47,382 nucleotides of DNA from an uncultured Methylophilaceae bacterium (GTDB lineage Bacteria > Pseudomonadota > Gammaproteobacteria > Burkholderiales > Methylophilaceae), in contig CAIPBJ010000111.1 of NCBI GenBank assembly GCA_903863255.1, forward strand, positions 1 to 47,382, in the 5' to 3' direction. Within the stretch, counting starts at the first letter, position 1; the number at the start of each line of letters is the position of its first letter. This document shows, in pieces, positions 29,116-38,619 of the stretch. Under the pieces are notes generated by a model. It searched no databases. It was not told where the DNA came from and saw nothing but the letters and a program-made list of their open reading frames with translations. Made by a program: the position numbers and the translations under genes.

Positions 29116-29145
29116 TAGCGTGTTAATTATATGGAAGCTAATTAT
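29110..29145. promoter_or_regulatory. Nested inverted repeats, predicted MarR operator
   Basis: TATAATTA (29110-29117) and TAATTATA (29124-29131) form a perfect 8-bp-arm dyad with 6 bp spacer. The extended half ATAATTAGC (29111-29119) also has a perfect 9-bp partner, GCTAATTAT, at 29137-29145, which covers the ATG of the regulator. Dyads of this size over the -10 box of their own gene are typical sites for dimeric MarR repressors, so autoregulation is the natural inference. Confidence 0.55.
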
Positions 29146-29647
29146 GTTGCAGTTAAGGGATTTGCCAACGCCCGAAATATTGAACAAATTTTCAATGAGG
29201 TACCCTGATGCTGATGTGGGGGCTATTTCGACCTTCCTCTTTCTATTAAGAGTGGCTACCGATTTATCCAATGTTCTTGATGACTGCTTAAATCGCCATG
29301 GTCTTTTACAAGGTAGGTGGTGGGTATTAATTCTGCTTATGCGCGAAGACAGCAGAAGTCTAACACCGTCGCAGTTGTCAGATAAAATTGGGGTAAGCAG
29401 GGCGTCGATAACGGGATTGCTGGATGGATTAGAGCGAGATGGATTGATAACCCGATTTTACAATGAAAAGGATAGAAGAAGTCTTTCAATTGGATTGACT
29501 GAATCGGGACAGAAAAAGCTTGATCAAGTCATGCCTGATTATTATGAGTGCCTTAAGTTTTGCATGAGTGACTTGGATCCAGGGTCGAAGAATCAGTTGA
29601 ATCAAATGCTATCTTTGATAAGCCATAAGTTACAAACTTTCTTTTAA
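29144..29647 (+). CDS. MarR-family transcriptional regulator
   Basis: A 167-residue winged-helix regulator. The helix-turn-helix is in LTPSQLSDKIGVSRASITGLLDGLERDGLI (about residues 67-96) and the wing in FYNEKDRRSLSIGLTESG. N- and C-terminal helices form the dimer. I chose ATG 29144 with a GGAAG ribosome-binding site 6 bp upstream; an open frame extends to 29090, but that stretch is the promoter. It is followed after 48 bp by an EamA exporter, a pairing typical of a regulator controlling efflux of its own ligand. The effector is unknown. Confidence 0.9.
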   Translation: MLQLRDLPTPEILNKFSMRYPDADVGAISTFLFLLRVATDLSNVLDDCLNRHGLLQGRWWVLILLMREDSRSLTPSQLSDKIGVSRASITGLLDGLERDGLITRFYNEKDRRSLSIGLTESGQKKLDQVMPDYYECLKFCMSDLDPGSKNQLNQMLSLISHKLQTFF

Positions 29648-29695
29648 CATTAAACCACTCAATTAAAGCGTAACAAGAATAGGAACAAATACCCA

Positions 29696-30604
29696 ATGAA
29701 TTCAAAGTCAATCCGTCCATTTGCAGCATTGATTTTACTATCGTGTTTGTGGGGATATAACTGGGTAGTTATGAAATATGGGTTAATGGATGCTTCTGCT
29801 TTTCAGTTTGGTGCACTGCGTACGTTTCTAGGAGCATTGTGCTTGCTGTTGCTGCTTGTTGTCTTGCGTAAACCATTGCGACCCCAGGAAGTACCCACTT
29901 TAATCCTTTTGGGAATTCTGCAAACATGTGGATTTACCGGTCTTATAATTTGGGCTTTAGTTCACGGGAGCGCTGGTAAAACGGCAGTTTTGACCTATAC
30001 CATGCCATTTTGGGTGATGGTTATGGCTTGGTTGTTTTTACGTGAAAAAATAGGATATACACAGAAGGTCGCCATAATCTTATCTTTAACAGGCTTATTG
30101 CTGATTGTAGATCCCATTCACATGGGGTCGGATGGATTCAGCATTTTACTGGCGATTTTGGCAGGTGTGTTTTGGGCATTTGCAGTAATCATTGCAAAAA
30201 AATTACACCATCGTGTACCCGATCTTGATTTGTTGTCATTAACTGCATGGCAAATGCTATTTGGTTCGCTTCCTTTGGTAATACTTGCATTATGGGTACC
30301 AGCCCCACCTATTCATTGGACCTCAAGATTTATTGCTTCAGTGGCTTTTAATGCAATTTTTTGTAACGCATTGGCATGGCTTTTATGGCTTTATGCACTA
30401 AAGCGGCTTGCAGCAGGCGTTGCAAGCATGACTTCGATGTTAGCACCTCTTTTCGGTGTCCTCGCCGCATGGGTTCAACTTGGTGAAAGACCGATGCCGC
30501 ATGAATTTTGCGGGATGTTGCTCATAGGAGTATCGTTGATCATGATATCGACTCATGCGATGAGCCAGCATCAAGAAATTGAGTCCGCTATGGGGCAAGA
30601 TTAG
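29696..30604 (+). CDS. EamA/DMT-family transporter
   Basis: A 302-residue inner-membrane protein with ten hydrophobic helices arranged as two EamA repeats (about residues 8-140 and 152-285). The start SCLWGYNWVVMKYGL and the motif GALRTFLGALCLLLLL are standard for the drug/metabolite transporter superfamily, which includes exporters of amino acids and metabolites (RhtA, YdcZ-like). The substrate cannot be read from sequence. It lies behind the MarR gene on the same strand and is probably its main target. Confidence 0.9.
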   Translation: MNSKSIRPFAALILLSCLWGYNWVVMKYGLMDASAFQFGALRTFLGALCLLLLLVVLRKPLRPQEVPTLILLGILQTCGFTGLIIWALVHGSAGKTAVLTYTMPFWVMVMAWLFLREKIGYTQKVAIILSLTGLLLIVDPIHMGSDGFSILLAILAGVFWAFAVIIAKKLHHRVPDLDLLSLTAWQMLFGSLPLVILALWVPAPPIHWTSRFIASVAFNAIFCNALAWLLWLYALKRLAAGVASMTSMLAPLFGVLAAWVQLGERPMPHEFCGMLLIGVSLIMISTHAMSQHQEIESAMGQD

Positions 30605-30664
30605 AAAATCATGGCTTGTGGTAAAATTTATTAAATTATGAGCAATTAATAGAGGGGTCTGGTT

Positions 30665-31390
30665 ATGGCAGGACATTCAAAATGGGCGAACATTCAACAC
30701 CGCAAGGGACGGCAAGATGCCAAAAGAGGGAAGATATTTACGAGACTGATCAAAGAGATCACCGTAGCGGCCCGGATGGGTGGCGGTGATTTGGGCAGCA
30801 ATCCGCGGCTTAGGATGGCTGTGGATAAAGCCAAGGCTGAATCGATGCCAAAGGACAACATTGAAAATGCCATCAAAAGGGGAACAGGAACTTTGGATGG
30901 GGTAAATTATGAGGAAATCCGATACGAAGGTTACGGAATTGGAGGGTCTGCTGTGATGGTGGATTGCCTTACCGATAATCGTAACAGAGCAGTTGCAGAT
31001 GTAAGGCATGCCTTTTCAAAATACGGTGGGAATCTTGGCACGGATGGTTCAGTTTCGTTCTTGTTCAAACATTGTGGCACATTGTTATTCCCACCCAAAA
31101 CGGATGAGGACAAGGTAATGGAGGTTGCGTTGGATGCGGGTGCCGATGACGTTGTTGCAAATGACGATGGGACAATTGAAGTTATCACTTCACCAAGTGA
31201 ATTCACATTCGTAAAGGAAGCGCTTGAAAAAGCGGGACTTTCTGCGGTTTTTGCTGAAGTGACAATGAAAGCATTGAACGATACAGAACTTAAGGGGGAC
31301 GATGCTGTTAAAATGCAAAAGCTTCTGGATGCATTAGATGATTTGGATGATGTTCAGGAAGTTTATACATCAGCAGTGATGGACGAGTGA
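30665..31390 (+). CDS. yebC: YebC/PmpR family protein
   Basis: A 241-residue protein beginning [20 protein letters not shown], the unmistakable YebC start, then [20 protein letters not shown] and [20 protein letters not shown]. Family members were described as DNA-binding regulators, and recent work links them to translation through difficult sequences. The gene precedes ruvCAB as in many proteobacteria, and its TGA overlaps the ruvC GTG (GTGA). Confidence 0.96.
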   Translation: MAGHSKWANIQHRKGRQDAKRGKIFTRLIKEITVAARMGGGDLGSNPRLRMAVDKAKAESMPKDNIENAIKRGTGTLDGVNYEEIRYEGYGIGGSAVMVDCLTDNRNRAVADVRHAFSKYGGNLGTDGSVSFLFKHCGTLLFPPKTDEDKVMEVALDAGADDVVANDDGTIEVITSPSEFTFVKEALEKAGLSAVFAEVTMKALNDTELKGDDAVKMQKLLDALDDLDDVQEVYTSAVMDE

Positions 31391-31932
31391 CTAAAATTCA
31401 TATTCTCGGAATTGATCCTGGTCTAAGGATTACTGGTTTTGGTGTTATCGAGAAAATTGGTGATAAGCTTCATTATGTGGCAAGCGGATCGATCAAGACG
31501 GCAAGCGGAAAAACGGATGAAAGGGAGGAGCTTCCTGGAAGACTAAAGATAATTCTTGATGGCCTATTTGAAGTGATCGACACTTATTCACCAACGGAAG
31601 TTGCTGTTGAAAAAGTATTCGTGAATGTTAATCCACAGTCAACTTTATTACTAGGACAGGCCCGAGGAGCAGCAATCAGTGCAGCTGTAATTAGAAATCT
31701 GCCGGTATCAGAGTACACTGCTTTGCAAGTCAAGCAATCAGTCGTTGGAAATGGCCATGCCAAAAAAGAACAAGTTCAAGAAATGGTTAAAAGATTGCTG
31801 AATTTACCGGCAGTGCCTAAACCTGATTCTGCAGATGCTCTAGCCTGCGCAATATGCCATGCCCATGCAGGGTTTGGTCTTGGGTCTTATGCGAAAGCGG
31901 GTTTTCGAGTGAAAGGTGGCAGAATGCTATGA
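31387..31932 (+). CDS. ruvC: Holliday junction resolvase RuvC
   Basis: Endonuclease that cuts Holliday junctions made in recombination, 181 residues. RNase-H fold with the catalytic Asp in [14 protein letters not shown], the Glu in [15 protein letters not shown], and the C-terminal acidic pair in [16 protein letters not shown]. Start is GTG 31387, overlapping the yebC stop by four bases. The end overlaps ruvA by ATGA. Confidence 0.97.
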   Translation: MTKIHILGIDPGLRITGFGVIEKIGDKLHYVASGSIKTASGKTDEREELPGRLKIILDGLFEVIDTYSPTEVAVEKVFVNVNPQSTLLLGQARGAAISAAVIRNLPVSEYTALQVKQSVVGNGHAKKEQVQEMVKRLLNLPAVPKPDSADALACAICHAHAGFGLGSYAKAGFRVKGGRML

Positions 31933-32513
31933 TAGGCAGAATTAATGGGATATTGATAGAAAAAACCCCTCCTCAAGTAGTAATCGAATGTGCTGGTGTG
32001 GGATACGAGTGCGAAGTGCCGATGAGTACATTCTACAATTTGCCTTCTATAGGCGAGAATATCGTGTTGTTCACACAATTTATTGTCAGAGAAGATGCGC
32101 AATTGCTTTATGGATTCGGTTCAGAGGCGGAAAGAGCGACTTTCAGGCAGTTGCTTAAGGTGAATGGAGTTGGAGCAAAGTCTGCATTGTCGATTTTAAG
32201 TGGCCTTTCGTTGGAAGATCTTTCGACAGCAATCGGTATGCAAGACGCCACATTATTAATGAGAGTGCCTGGCGTTGGAAAGAAAACAGCAGAAAGGCTT
32301 CTGTTGGAATTGAAAGACAAGTTTATATCTGACCGAACCGTTTCAAGTCAGTCATTATCTGCTGGATCAGCAAGAAGTGATATTCTGAATGCCCTGATAT
32401 CACTCGGATATAATGAAAAAGAATCAGTTCTGACTTTAAAAAAATTGCCAGAAGATATTAACGTATCTGACGGAATCAAACTTTCCTTGAAACTATTATC
32501 GAAATCATCATGA
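31929..32513 (+). CDS. ruvA: Holliday junction helicase subunit RuvA
   Basis: Junction-binding subunit that loads RuvB; 194 residues. OB-fold start [20 protein letters not shown], acidic-pin region, two helix-hairpin-helix motifs ([19 protein letters not shown] and [19 protein letters not shown]) and a C-terminal three-helix domain (from about 150) that contacts RuvB. The ATG overlaps the ruvC stop; a longer upstream frame lies inside ruvC and is not real. The stop overlaps the ruvB ATG. Confidence 0.97.
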   Translation: MIGRINGILIEKTPPQVVIECAGVGYECEVPMSTFYNLPSIGENIVLFTQFIVREDAQLLYGFGSEAERATFRQLLKVNGVGAKSALSILSGLSLEDLSTAIGMQDATLLMRVPGVGKKTAERLLLELKDKFISDRTVSSQSLSAGSARSDILNALISLGYNEKESVLTLKKLPEDINVSDGIKLSLKLLSKSS

Positions 32514-33547
32514 TTGAGACTGATCGACTTATTGCTTCGGAACCAGTCAGTCATCAGGAAGAGGCTCTCGAAAGGGCACTTCGTCCTAAAGTACTGGAAG
32601 AGTATATTGGTCAGGAGAAGGCAAGAGGCCAGCTGGAGATATTCATCAATGCTGCTCGAGGTCGATCTGAAGCACTGGATCATGTATTGTTGTTTGGACC
32701 TCCTGGGCTTGGCAAAACCACCTTGGCCCACATTATAGCGAAAGAAATGGGCGTCAACATGCGGCAAACCTCTGGCCCAGTGCTTGAAAGAGCAGGTGAT
32801 CTTGCTGCTCTTTTGACTAACCTTGAGCCAAACGATGTTTTGTTTATTGATGAAATTCATAGATTATCGCCTGTTGTAGAAGAAATTCTCTATCCGGCCA
32901 TGGAAGATTACCGATTAGATATCATGATAGGCGAGGGTCCTGCAGCCAGATCCGTAAGGCTGGATCTCCCACCTTTTACATTGGTTGGCGCTACAACACG
33001 GGCTGGCATGCTTACTAATCCATTGCGTGACCGTTTTGGTATTGTTTCAAGATTGGAGTTTTATACCGCAGAAGAACTTGCAAAAATTGTGAAACGCTCG
33101 GCTGGCTTGCTGGAAGTTAATATTTTAAATAATGGAGCGCTGGAGATTGCAAACCGATCAAGAGGAACTCCCAGAATAGCCAATAGACTATTAAGGCGCG
33201 TAAGAGATTATGCCCAAGTAAAATCAGATGGAAATGTGACTTCTGAAATAGCCAATAAGGCATTAGAAATGCTCGATGTAGACAAGTTGGGATTTGATGT
33301 AATGGATAGAAAGCTATTACAAGCTGTTCTGACCAAGTTTGGTGGTGGACCGGTCGGTCTTGATAACCTGGCCGCAGCAATTGGTGAAGAAAGGGATACG
33401 ATTGAAGATGTTATTGAGCCATATCTCATTCAGCAAGGATTCTTGATGCGGACTCCGCGCGGTCGTGTTGCCACCGCATCGGCATACCATCATTTTGGAC
33501 TTTCGTTACCAAGTTCCTTGATTAATGGTGAGTTGTGGCAAGAATGA
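32510..33547 (+). CDS. ruvB: Holliday junction helicase ATPase RuvB
   Basis: AAA+ motor driving branch migration, 345 residues. Walker A GPPGLGKT at 63-70, Walker [10 protein letters not shown], sensor 1 [11 protein letters not shown], arginine finger region PLRDRFGI, and a C-terminal winged-helix domain ending with [13 protein letters not shown]. ruvCAB are linked by four-base overlaps throughout, indicating strict co-translation. The last four bases overlap ybgC. Confidence 0.98.
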   Translation: MIETDRLIASEPVSHQEEALERALRPKVLEEYIGQEKARGQLEIFINAARGRSEALDHVLLFGPPGLGKTTLAHIIAKEMGVNMRQTSGPVLERAGDLAALLTNLEPNDVLFIDEIHRLSPVVEEILYPAMEDYRLDIMIGEGPAARSVRLDLPPFTLVGATTRAGMLTNPLRDRFGIVSRLEFYTAEELAKIVKRSAGLLEVNILNNGALEIANRSRGTPRIANRLLRRVRDYAQVKSDGNVTSEIANKALEMLDVDKLGFDVMDRKLLQAVLTKFGGGPVGLDNLAAAIGEERDTIEDVIEPYLIQQGFLMRTPRGRVATASAYHHFGLSLPSSLINGELWQE

Positions 33548-33954
33548 ACGGGTTCAGTTTTGCGGTCAGAGTTTACTATGAGGATACGGATGCAGGGGGT
33601 GTTGTATACCATAGCCAATACTTGAATTTTATGGAGAGGGCTAGAACAGAATGGTTAAGAAGTATGGGCTTTATTCAAACCGAACTTCAGGCTAAAATGG
33701 GAATCATTTTTGTGGTGCATAACTTACAAATTAAATATCAGAAACCGGCATGCTTCGATGACATGCTAATTATTCAAACCAACCTAACAAGAGTTGGTCG
33801 TTGTTTTCTAGAGTTCAAGCAAGTCGTTCTTAGGGGAGATGAACAGCTAACACAGGCTACTGTCGAGGTGGTGAGTGTTGATGCTGAGAAATTTAAACCT
33901 GTCAGTATTCCAGCTGAATTAAGTATTAGCTTTCAGGCCTTAAAAATAAATTAA
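33544..33954 (+). CDS. ybgC: Acyl-CoA thioesterase YbgC (Tol-Pal associated)
   Basis: Hot-dog fold thioesterase of 136 residues with the catalytic motif [19 protein letters not shown] near the N terminus. In E. coli YbgC hydrolyses acyl-CoA/acyl-ACP and interacts with phospholipid enzymes, and its gene heads the tol-pal cluster, as here. I chose ATG 33544, which overlaps the ruvB stop (ATGA); an in-frame GTG at 33535 would add three residues but has a badly placed ribosome-binding site. Confidence 0.94.
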   Translation: MNGFSFAVRVYYEDTDAGGVVYHSQYLNFMERARTEWLRSMGFIQTELQAKMGIIFVVHNLQIKYQKPACFDDMLIIQTNLTRVGRCFLEFKQVVLRGDEQLTQATVEVVSVDAEKFKPVSIPAELSISFQALKIN

Positions 33955-33972
33955 TGACTAGATGGAGAAATA

Positions 33973-34662
33973 ATGAATGAAGTTGCTGTAAATTCCGTCG
34001 GCGATATGTCGCTGCTGACACTTATTACTGGTGCTAGCCTTCCCGTTCAGGTGGTGATGGTAATTCTCCTGATTACATCACTTATTTCATGGTGGTACAT
34101 ATTTATAAAATTAGCCACTATCAATCGTGCGGAAAGGGAGGCTGTAGAATTTGAAGATGCGTTTTGGAGTGGCGGTGACCTGAATAAATTATATGAAAGT
34201 GTCACTTCAGGTCGACGAAAACCACAGGGTATGTCAAGTATATTTGAAGCTGGGTTTAAGGAGTTTGTAAGACTTAAGCGTCAGGTCGGTCTTGAAGTAA
34301 GTGATATAACAGAAGGCGCTAGAAGAGCGATGCGGGCAGCGAATAATCGTGAAATGGACGGACTGGATTCACATTTGCCTTTTTTGGCCTCGGTAGCTTC
34401 GGTAAGTCCTTACATAGGTCTTTTTGGAACAGTATGGGGAATCATGAATGCTTTTCGCGGGTTGGCTAATATGGCTCAGGCAACTTTGGCTCATGTGGCG
34501 CCTGGTATAGCTGAGGCACTTATTGCGACTGCTATTGGACTTTTTGCAGCAATCCCAGCAGTTATAGCCTATAACCGTTTTGCGGCATCTGTTGACAGGC
34601 TTGCAGTTCGCTATGAAAGTTTTATGGAAGAGTTTACAAATATTCTTCAGCGGAAAAGTTAA
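33973..34662 (+). CDS. tolQ: Tol-Pal system protein TolQ
   Basis: Inner-membrane proton-channel subunit of the Tol-Pal motor that keeps the outer membrane attached during division, 229 residues. Three membrane segments are visible (about 16-38, 135-158, 168-192); the conserved SVASVSPYIGLFGTVWGIMNAF and GIAEALIATAIGLFAAIPAVIAYN line the channel with TolR. A GGAG ribosome-binding site precedes the ATG. tolR starts 5 bp downstream. Confidence 0.96.
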   Translation: MNEVAVNSVGDMSLLTLITGASLPVQVVMVILLITSLISWWYIFIKLATINRAEREAVEFEDAFWSGGDLNKLYESVTSGRRKPQGMSSIFEAGFKEFVRLKRQVGLEVSDITEGARRAMRAANNREMDGLDSHLPFLASVASVSPYIGLFGTVWGIMNAFRGLANMAQATLAHVAPGIAEALIATAIGLFAAIPAVIAYNRFAASVDRLAVRYESFMEEFTNILQRKS

Positions 34663-34667
34663 AAAAT

Positions 34668-35054
34668 ATGGCTCGCATTCGTAAAAGAAGAATGATGAAT
34701 CAGATTAACGTAGTGCCATATATAGACGTTACACTGGTTCTTTTGGTTATTTTTATGGTTACTGCGCCAATGACCAATCCAGGGGTGGTAGATCTACCAA
34801 AGGTAGGGCAAGCCTTAAAGCAGGCAGGTGCGCCAATGGTTATTACGATAAGGGAAAATTCGAAAATTGAGCTGGATAATAAGACTCTTGAGCGTGATCA
34901 GTTATTGTTTGAAGTAAAGAACGAACTAAAAAAAACGCCTGATAGAGCATTAGTTATCGCGGCAGATAAAAATGTGAAATACGAACAGGTGATTTCCTTA
35001 ATGGATTCTTTGAAAGCATATAAAGTTGGTTTGTTATTAAAGCCGGCGAATTGA
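34668..35054 (+). CDS. tolR: Tol-Pal system protein TolR
   Basis: 128-residue ExbD/TolR-family protein with one membrane helix. The essential proton-carrying aspartate is in NVVPYIDVTLVLLVIFMV (Asp20). A periplasmic domain follows that dimerises and binds peptidoglycan. Slightly shorter than E. coli TolR (142). Six bases separate it from tolA. Confidence 0.96.
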   Translation: MARIRKRRMMNQINVVPYIDVTLVLLVIFMVTAPMTNPGVVDLPKVGQALKQAGAPMVITIRENSKIELDNKTLERDQLLFEVKNELKKTPDRALVIAADKNVKYEQVISLMDSLKAYKVGLLLKPAN

Positions 35055-35060
35055 ATTTAA

Positions 35061-35828
35061 ATGAAAAGTAAGAATGAAAATGCCGTAGCGCTTCGTGCAG
35101 GTGCACTTTCAGTTTTGGTGCATGGGATATTACTAGCCTTGCTTTTTTTTTCATTTAATTGGAAGTCTGTAAAGCCAATGAATGTTGCCCAAGTGGATCT
35201 TTGGGAGAGCTTGCCAATTGAGAAAATGCCAGAATCACAGACGAATGTACAAGAAAAGCCGGTGTTGGAAGAAAAGGTAGAAAAAAAACAGGAAACCGTG
35301 ACAGAACCAAAGGCCGAAATTCAGATAAAAAAAGAACCATTAAAACCAAACAAGCCTAAAAATATCGATAAGGCAGTACCTAAAGAAAAGTTGGAAACAA
35401 AACCTGACCCAAAGAAAAATAAAGATGAAATTTTAAAGAAGCTGCAGCAGCAATTACTTGCAGAAGATACAAAAGAAGCTCAACAATCAAGTTCAAAGCA
35501 GGGGGCAAATGAGACAACTAAGCCTTCTTCGGAGTCTCAGGATGAGATTAATAAATATATGGCATTGATTTCTAATAAAGTTAGACAAAATGTGAATAAG
35601 CAATTATGCGGGAATGGCAATACTGAATTAGTATATAAAATATCGGTTATCCCTACCGGAGAGGTTGCTGGTTCGCAACTGATAAAATCGAGTGGAATTC
35701 CGTCCTGTGATGAATCCGTTGAACGGGCCATATTACAGGCTTCGCCATTGCCTATTCCTTCGGAACCAAGTTTAATGAGCCAATTCAGGAACTTTAATCT
35801 TAAATTTCACCCAAATGAGGGCAACTAA
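35061..35828 (+). CDS. tolA: Tol-Pal system protein TolA (short stalk)
   Basis: Links the TolQR motor to TolB/Pal across the periplasm, 255 residues. Domain I is a single anchor (about residues 15-33). Domain II (about 50-160) is a Lys/Glu/Pro/Gln-rich stretch with several KP and EKK repeats, rather than the long Ala/Lys helix of E. coli TolA (421 residues). Domain III (about 163-255) is a clear TolA C-terminal domain with two Cys (LCGNG, PSCDES) and the YKISVIPTGEVAGSQLIKSSG core. The anchor lacks the usual SHS-like helix motif in obvious form. Confidence 0.92.
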   Translation: MKSKNENAVALRAGALSVLVHGILLALLFFSFNWKSVKPMNVAQVDLWESLPIEKMPESQTNVQEKPVLEEKVEKKQETVTEPKAEIQIKKEPLKPNKPKNIDKAVPKEKLETKPDPKKNKDEILKKLQQQLLAEDTKEAQQSSSKQGANETTKPSSESQDEINKYMALISNKVRQNVNKQLCGNGNTELVYKISVIPTGEVAGSQLIKSSGIPSCDESVERAILQASPLPIPSEPSLMSQFRNFNLKFHPNEGN

Positions 35829-35893
35829 TTTGGTAGAATGTACACAAAAGTTGCCAATTAGATATTGATTAACTTTTTAGACCATAGATATAG

Positions 35894-37168
35894 ATGAAAA
35901 ATATTCGTTTTATAATAACGCTCGTGATTCTGATGCTCCCCAGACTTGTTTGGGGTGAGCTAACAATTGAAGTTGTCGGAGGGGCCGCACAGCAAATTCC
36001 TATAGCGGTAGTTCCCTTTTCACAGCCAAATAATCAGGCAGATAATATTGCGACCGTAATCGGGGCCGACTTAAGGCGAAGCGGTTTCTTTCGTGTGCTG
36101 GAAACGCGTGGTGTTGCTAACCAGCCTCACAATCTAACGGAAGTCAAATATTCCGATTGGGCTAACATACAATCACAGGCATTAACGATAGGGTCAGTCG
36201 AGTCGCTGCCAGGCAATCGCTTGAGAGTATCATTTAGATTGCTGGATGTTTTGAAGCAAAACCAACTTGCCGCATTGGAGTTCAACATATCTCCCTCTCA
36301 ACAACGAACAACAGCCCATCGTATTGCAGATATCATTTACGAAAAACTTACAGGGGAAAAGGGCGTTTTTTCTACAAGAATTGCATATATAACCAAGGCG
36401 AACGGCAGATATTCTTTGCAGGTTGCGGATGCAGATGGCTTTAATCCTCAAACTGTAGTCTCTTCTAAGGAACCTTTGATTTCTCCATCATGGTCTCCAG
36501 ATGGTACGAAACTTGCGTATGTTTCATTCGAAAAGAAAAAGCCAGTGATATTTATACAGTCTTTGGTTTCAGGGCAGCGTTATGTGCTAGCTAATTTTAA
36601 GGGTAACAATAGTGCACCTTCATGGTCGCCAGATGGAAACAGGTTGGCTATCGTTCTGACATATAGCGCAAACTCTCAGGTATACACGATTAATTCAGAT
36701 GGAACGGGTTTGAAACAACTAACGAGTAGTAACGGAATAGATACTGAGCCAGTTTGGTCACCCGATGGCTCATTAATTTATTTTACTTCCAATCGAGGAG
36801 GTGGTCCTCAGATATATAAGGTGTCATCCGCAAGCGGGGATGTTAAAAGGGTAACATTTGAGGGTTCATATAATGTGACTCCAAGAATATCCCCTGACGG
36901 GAAATTACTTGCTTTTATCAAACAAGGGCCTGACGGTTTTCATGTGGCCGTTCAGGATTTGAATTCTGGTCAGGTTCAGGTTCTAAGTGATACATCACAA
37001 GACGAGTCTCCCAGTTTTGCACCTAATGGAAGAATGATTATCTATGCAACGAATATAGGAGGTAAAGGTTCACTTGCAGCAGTTTCAGCAGATGGCCGAG
37101 TAAAACAGCGTTTAAGCGATACATTAGGCGATGTGCGCGAACCCGCATGGGGTTCAGCATCCAACTAG
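35894..37168 (+). CDS. tolB: Tol-Pal system protein TolB
   Basis: Periplasmic protein of 424 residues: signal peptide (about residues 1-21, ending LVWG before ELTIEVVGG), an N-terminal alpha/beta domain with IPIAVVPFSQP and the DLRRSGFF motif, then a six-bladed beta-propeller whose blades show repeats such as PSWSPDGTKLAYVSF and PVWSPDGSLIYFTSNRGG. The N-terminal tail contacts TolA and the propeller binds Pal. A 65 bp spacer separates it from tolA. Confidence 0.97.
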   Translation: MKNIRFIITLVILMLPRLVWGELTIEVVGGAAQQIPIAVVPFSQPNNQADNIATVIGADLRRSGFFRVLETRGVANQPHNLTEVKYSDWANIQSQALTIGSVESLPGNRLRVSFRLLDVLKQNQLAALEFNISPSQQRTTAHRIADIIYEKLTGEKGVFSTRIAYITKANGRYSLQVADADGFNPQTVVSSKEPLISPSWSPDGTKLAYVSFEKKKPVIFIQSLVSGQRYVLANFKGNNSAPSWSPDGNRLAIVLTYSANSQVYTINSDGTGLKQLTSSNGIDTEPVWSPDGSLIYFTSNRGGGPQIYKVSSASGDVKRVTFEGSYNVTPRISPDGKLLAFIKQGPDGFHVAVQDLNSGQVQVLSDTSQDESPSFAPNGRMIIYATNIGGKGSLAAVSADGRVKQRLSDTLGDVREPAWGSASN

Positions 37169-37200
37169 TTTTTTAATGAAGTAAATTAAGGAGAGCAGTA

Positions 37201-37743
37201 ATGAACAAGAGTTTTGTAATAAGTGTTTTATTAACATTAATGTTGGCGGCATGTTCGAGTAATACCGTCAAAGATAAACCGGCCGCTCCTGTTGAAGACA
37301 AGAGCCCATCTAGCCAAACTATGGCCGCTCCTCAACAGGAAACGGCTACTACTGCACCTGCTGTTGAATCTGACATGGGTGTTAATCCGTTGAAAGATCC
37401 TAATAATATCCTTTCAAAAAGAAGCGTTTATTTTGATTTTGACAAAGATGAAGTCAAATCGGAATATCGTCCTTTGGTCGAAGCTCATGCTAAATACCTC
37501 TTGGCACATCCGAATGCTAAAGTTTTCCTTCAAGGAAATGCTGATAACCGCGGCTCCAGAGAATATAACTTATCTTTAGGTCAACGTCGTTCAGTCGCAG
37601 TTAAGAAGGTAATGAACGTATTGGGAGTTCAAGATAAGCAAATTGAGACAGTGAGTTACGGCAAGGAAAAGGCTAAAAACTGTCAAGACGAGTCCTGTTA
37701 TCAACAAGATCGTCGTGTAGATATTGTTTACGAAAACGAGTAA
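37201..37743 (+). CDS. pal: Peptidoglycan-associated lipoprotein Pal
   Basis: Outer-membrane lipoprotein, 180 residues. Lipobox LAAC with Cys18 followed by Ser19 (no Asp+2 inner-membrane signal), a Pro/Ala/Thr-rich linker to about residue 75, then the OmpA-like domain with VYFDFDKDEVK and LQGNADNRGSREYNLSLGQRR, which carries the Asp and Arg that hold meso-diaminopimelate. AAGGAGAG gives a strong ribosome-binding site. cpoB begins 6 bp downstream. Confidence 0.97.
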   Translation: MNKSFVISVLLTLMLAACSSNTVKDKPAAPVEDKSPSSQTMAAPQQETATTAPAVESDMGVNPLKDPNNILSKRSVYFDFDKDEVKSEYRPLVEAHAKYLLAHPNAKVFLQGNADNRGSREYNLSLGQRRSVAVKKVMNVLGVQDKQIETVSYGKEKAKNCQDESCYQQDRRVDIVYENE

Positions 37744-37749
37744 ATAAAT

Positions 37750-38586
37750 ATGCGAAAACTGATTCTGGTTACAGGAATTTTGTTAGGTTTATCCCAAGTT
37801 ACCCAAGCAGCCCTCTTTGATGATAAGGAAGCTAGGCAGCAGATACAGGATTTGCAACAAAAGTTCGATACCCAGAATCAGAATACGCAGGCAACACTGG
37901 ACAGCATTAAAAAAAACCAACAGTCATTGGAGCAAAGAATAGTTTCGTTGGAATCAGTTATAAAGAGTCAGGGTTTAATGGATCTTCTTGGCCAAGTTGA
38001 TCACCTTAATCAGGAATTGAGTCGTGTACAAGGTGAATTGGAAATCGCGCAGCATAATTTGGAAATAACTCAACAGCGTCAAAAAGACCTGTACGGTGAT
38101 ACCGATTCCAGATTACGTAAGCTGGAAGCAAATCCCTCAACCAATAATCAAGTTCCGGATAATGTTGTTCAGCCTAATAACAGCATTCCAGCAGAATCCA
38201 GCGGGGAATCTAAGGATTTTGAAGCAGCCCAAGCATTAAGCAAGGCAGGTAAATATAAAGAGGCGTTTGACGCATATAATAAATTCATTGAGACCTATCC
38301 CAACGGACAACGGACTTCCGAGGCTGAGTATGAATTGGGATTGACACAATTTTCGCTTAAGAACTATAAAGCTGCAATCGCAACGCAGCAAAAACTCCTC
38401 AAGCAGTTTCCAGATAGTGTAAAGGCGCCTGACGCTACATTCAATATAGCAAATTGCCAAATTCAATTGGCAGATATAGATGGGGCGAAGAAAACACTGC
38501 ATGAACTGCTCACAAAATATCCGAATAGTGAAGTCGTACCCAATGCCAAACGCAGATTGTCAGTTCTAGAATCCATAAAAAGATAG
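37750..38586 (+). CDS. cpoB: Cell division coordinator CpoB (YbgF)
   Basis: Periplasmic protein of 278 residues with signal peptide (cleavage after about residue 21, TQA), an N-terminal trimerising coiled coil rich in Gln/Asn (about 30-120) and three TPR units (about 150-278; SKAGKYKEAFDAYNKFIETYPNG and similar). In E. coli it binds TolA and coordinates PBP1B with outer-membrane constriction; this window also carries PBP1A, unlinked at 1.8-4.2 kb. Standard last gene of tol-pal. Confidence 0.94.
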   Translation: MRKLILVTGILLGLSQVTQAALFDDKEARQQIQDLQQKFDTQNQNTQATLDSIKKNQQSLEQRIVSLESVIKSQGLMDLLGQVDHLNQELSRVQGELEIAQHNLEITQQRQKDLYGDTDSRLRKLEANPSTNNQVPDNVVQPNNSIPAESSGESKDFEAAQALSKAGKYKEAFDAYNKFIETYPNGQRTSEAEYELGLTQFSLKNYKAAIATQQKLLKQFPDSVKAPDATFNIANCQIQLADIDGAKKTLHELLTKYPNSEVVPNAKRRLSVLESIKR

Positions 38587-38619
38587 CTTCTTGGTAAGCT
38601 TTCAGGCGAAAATCGGCGA

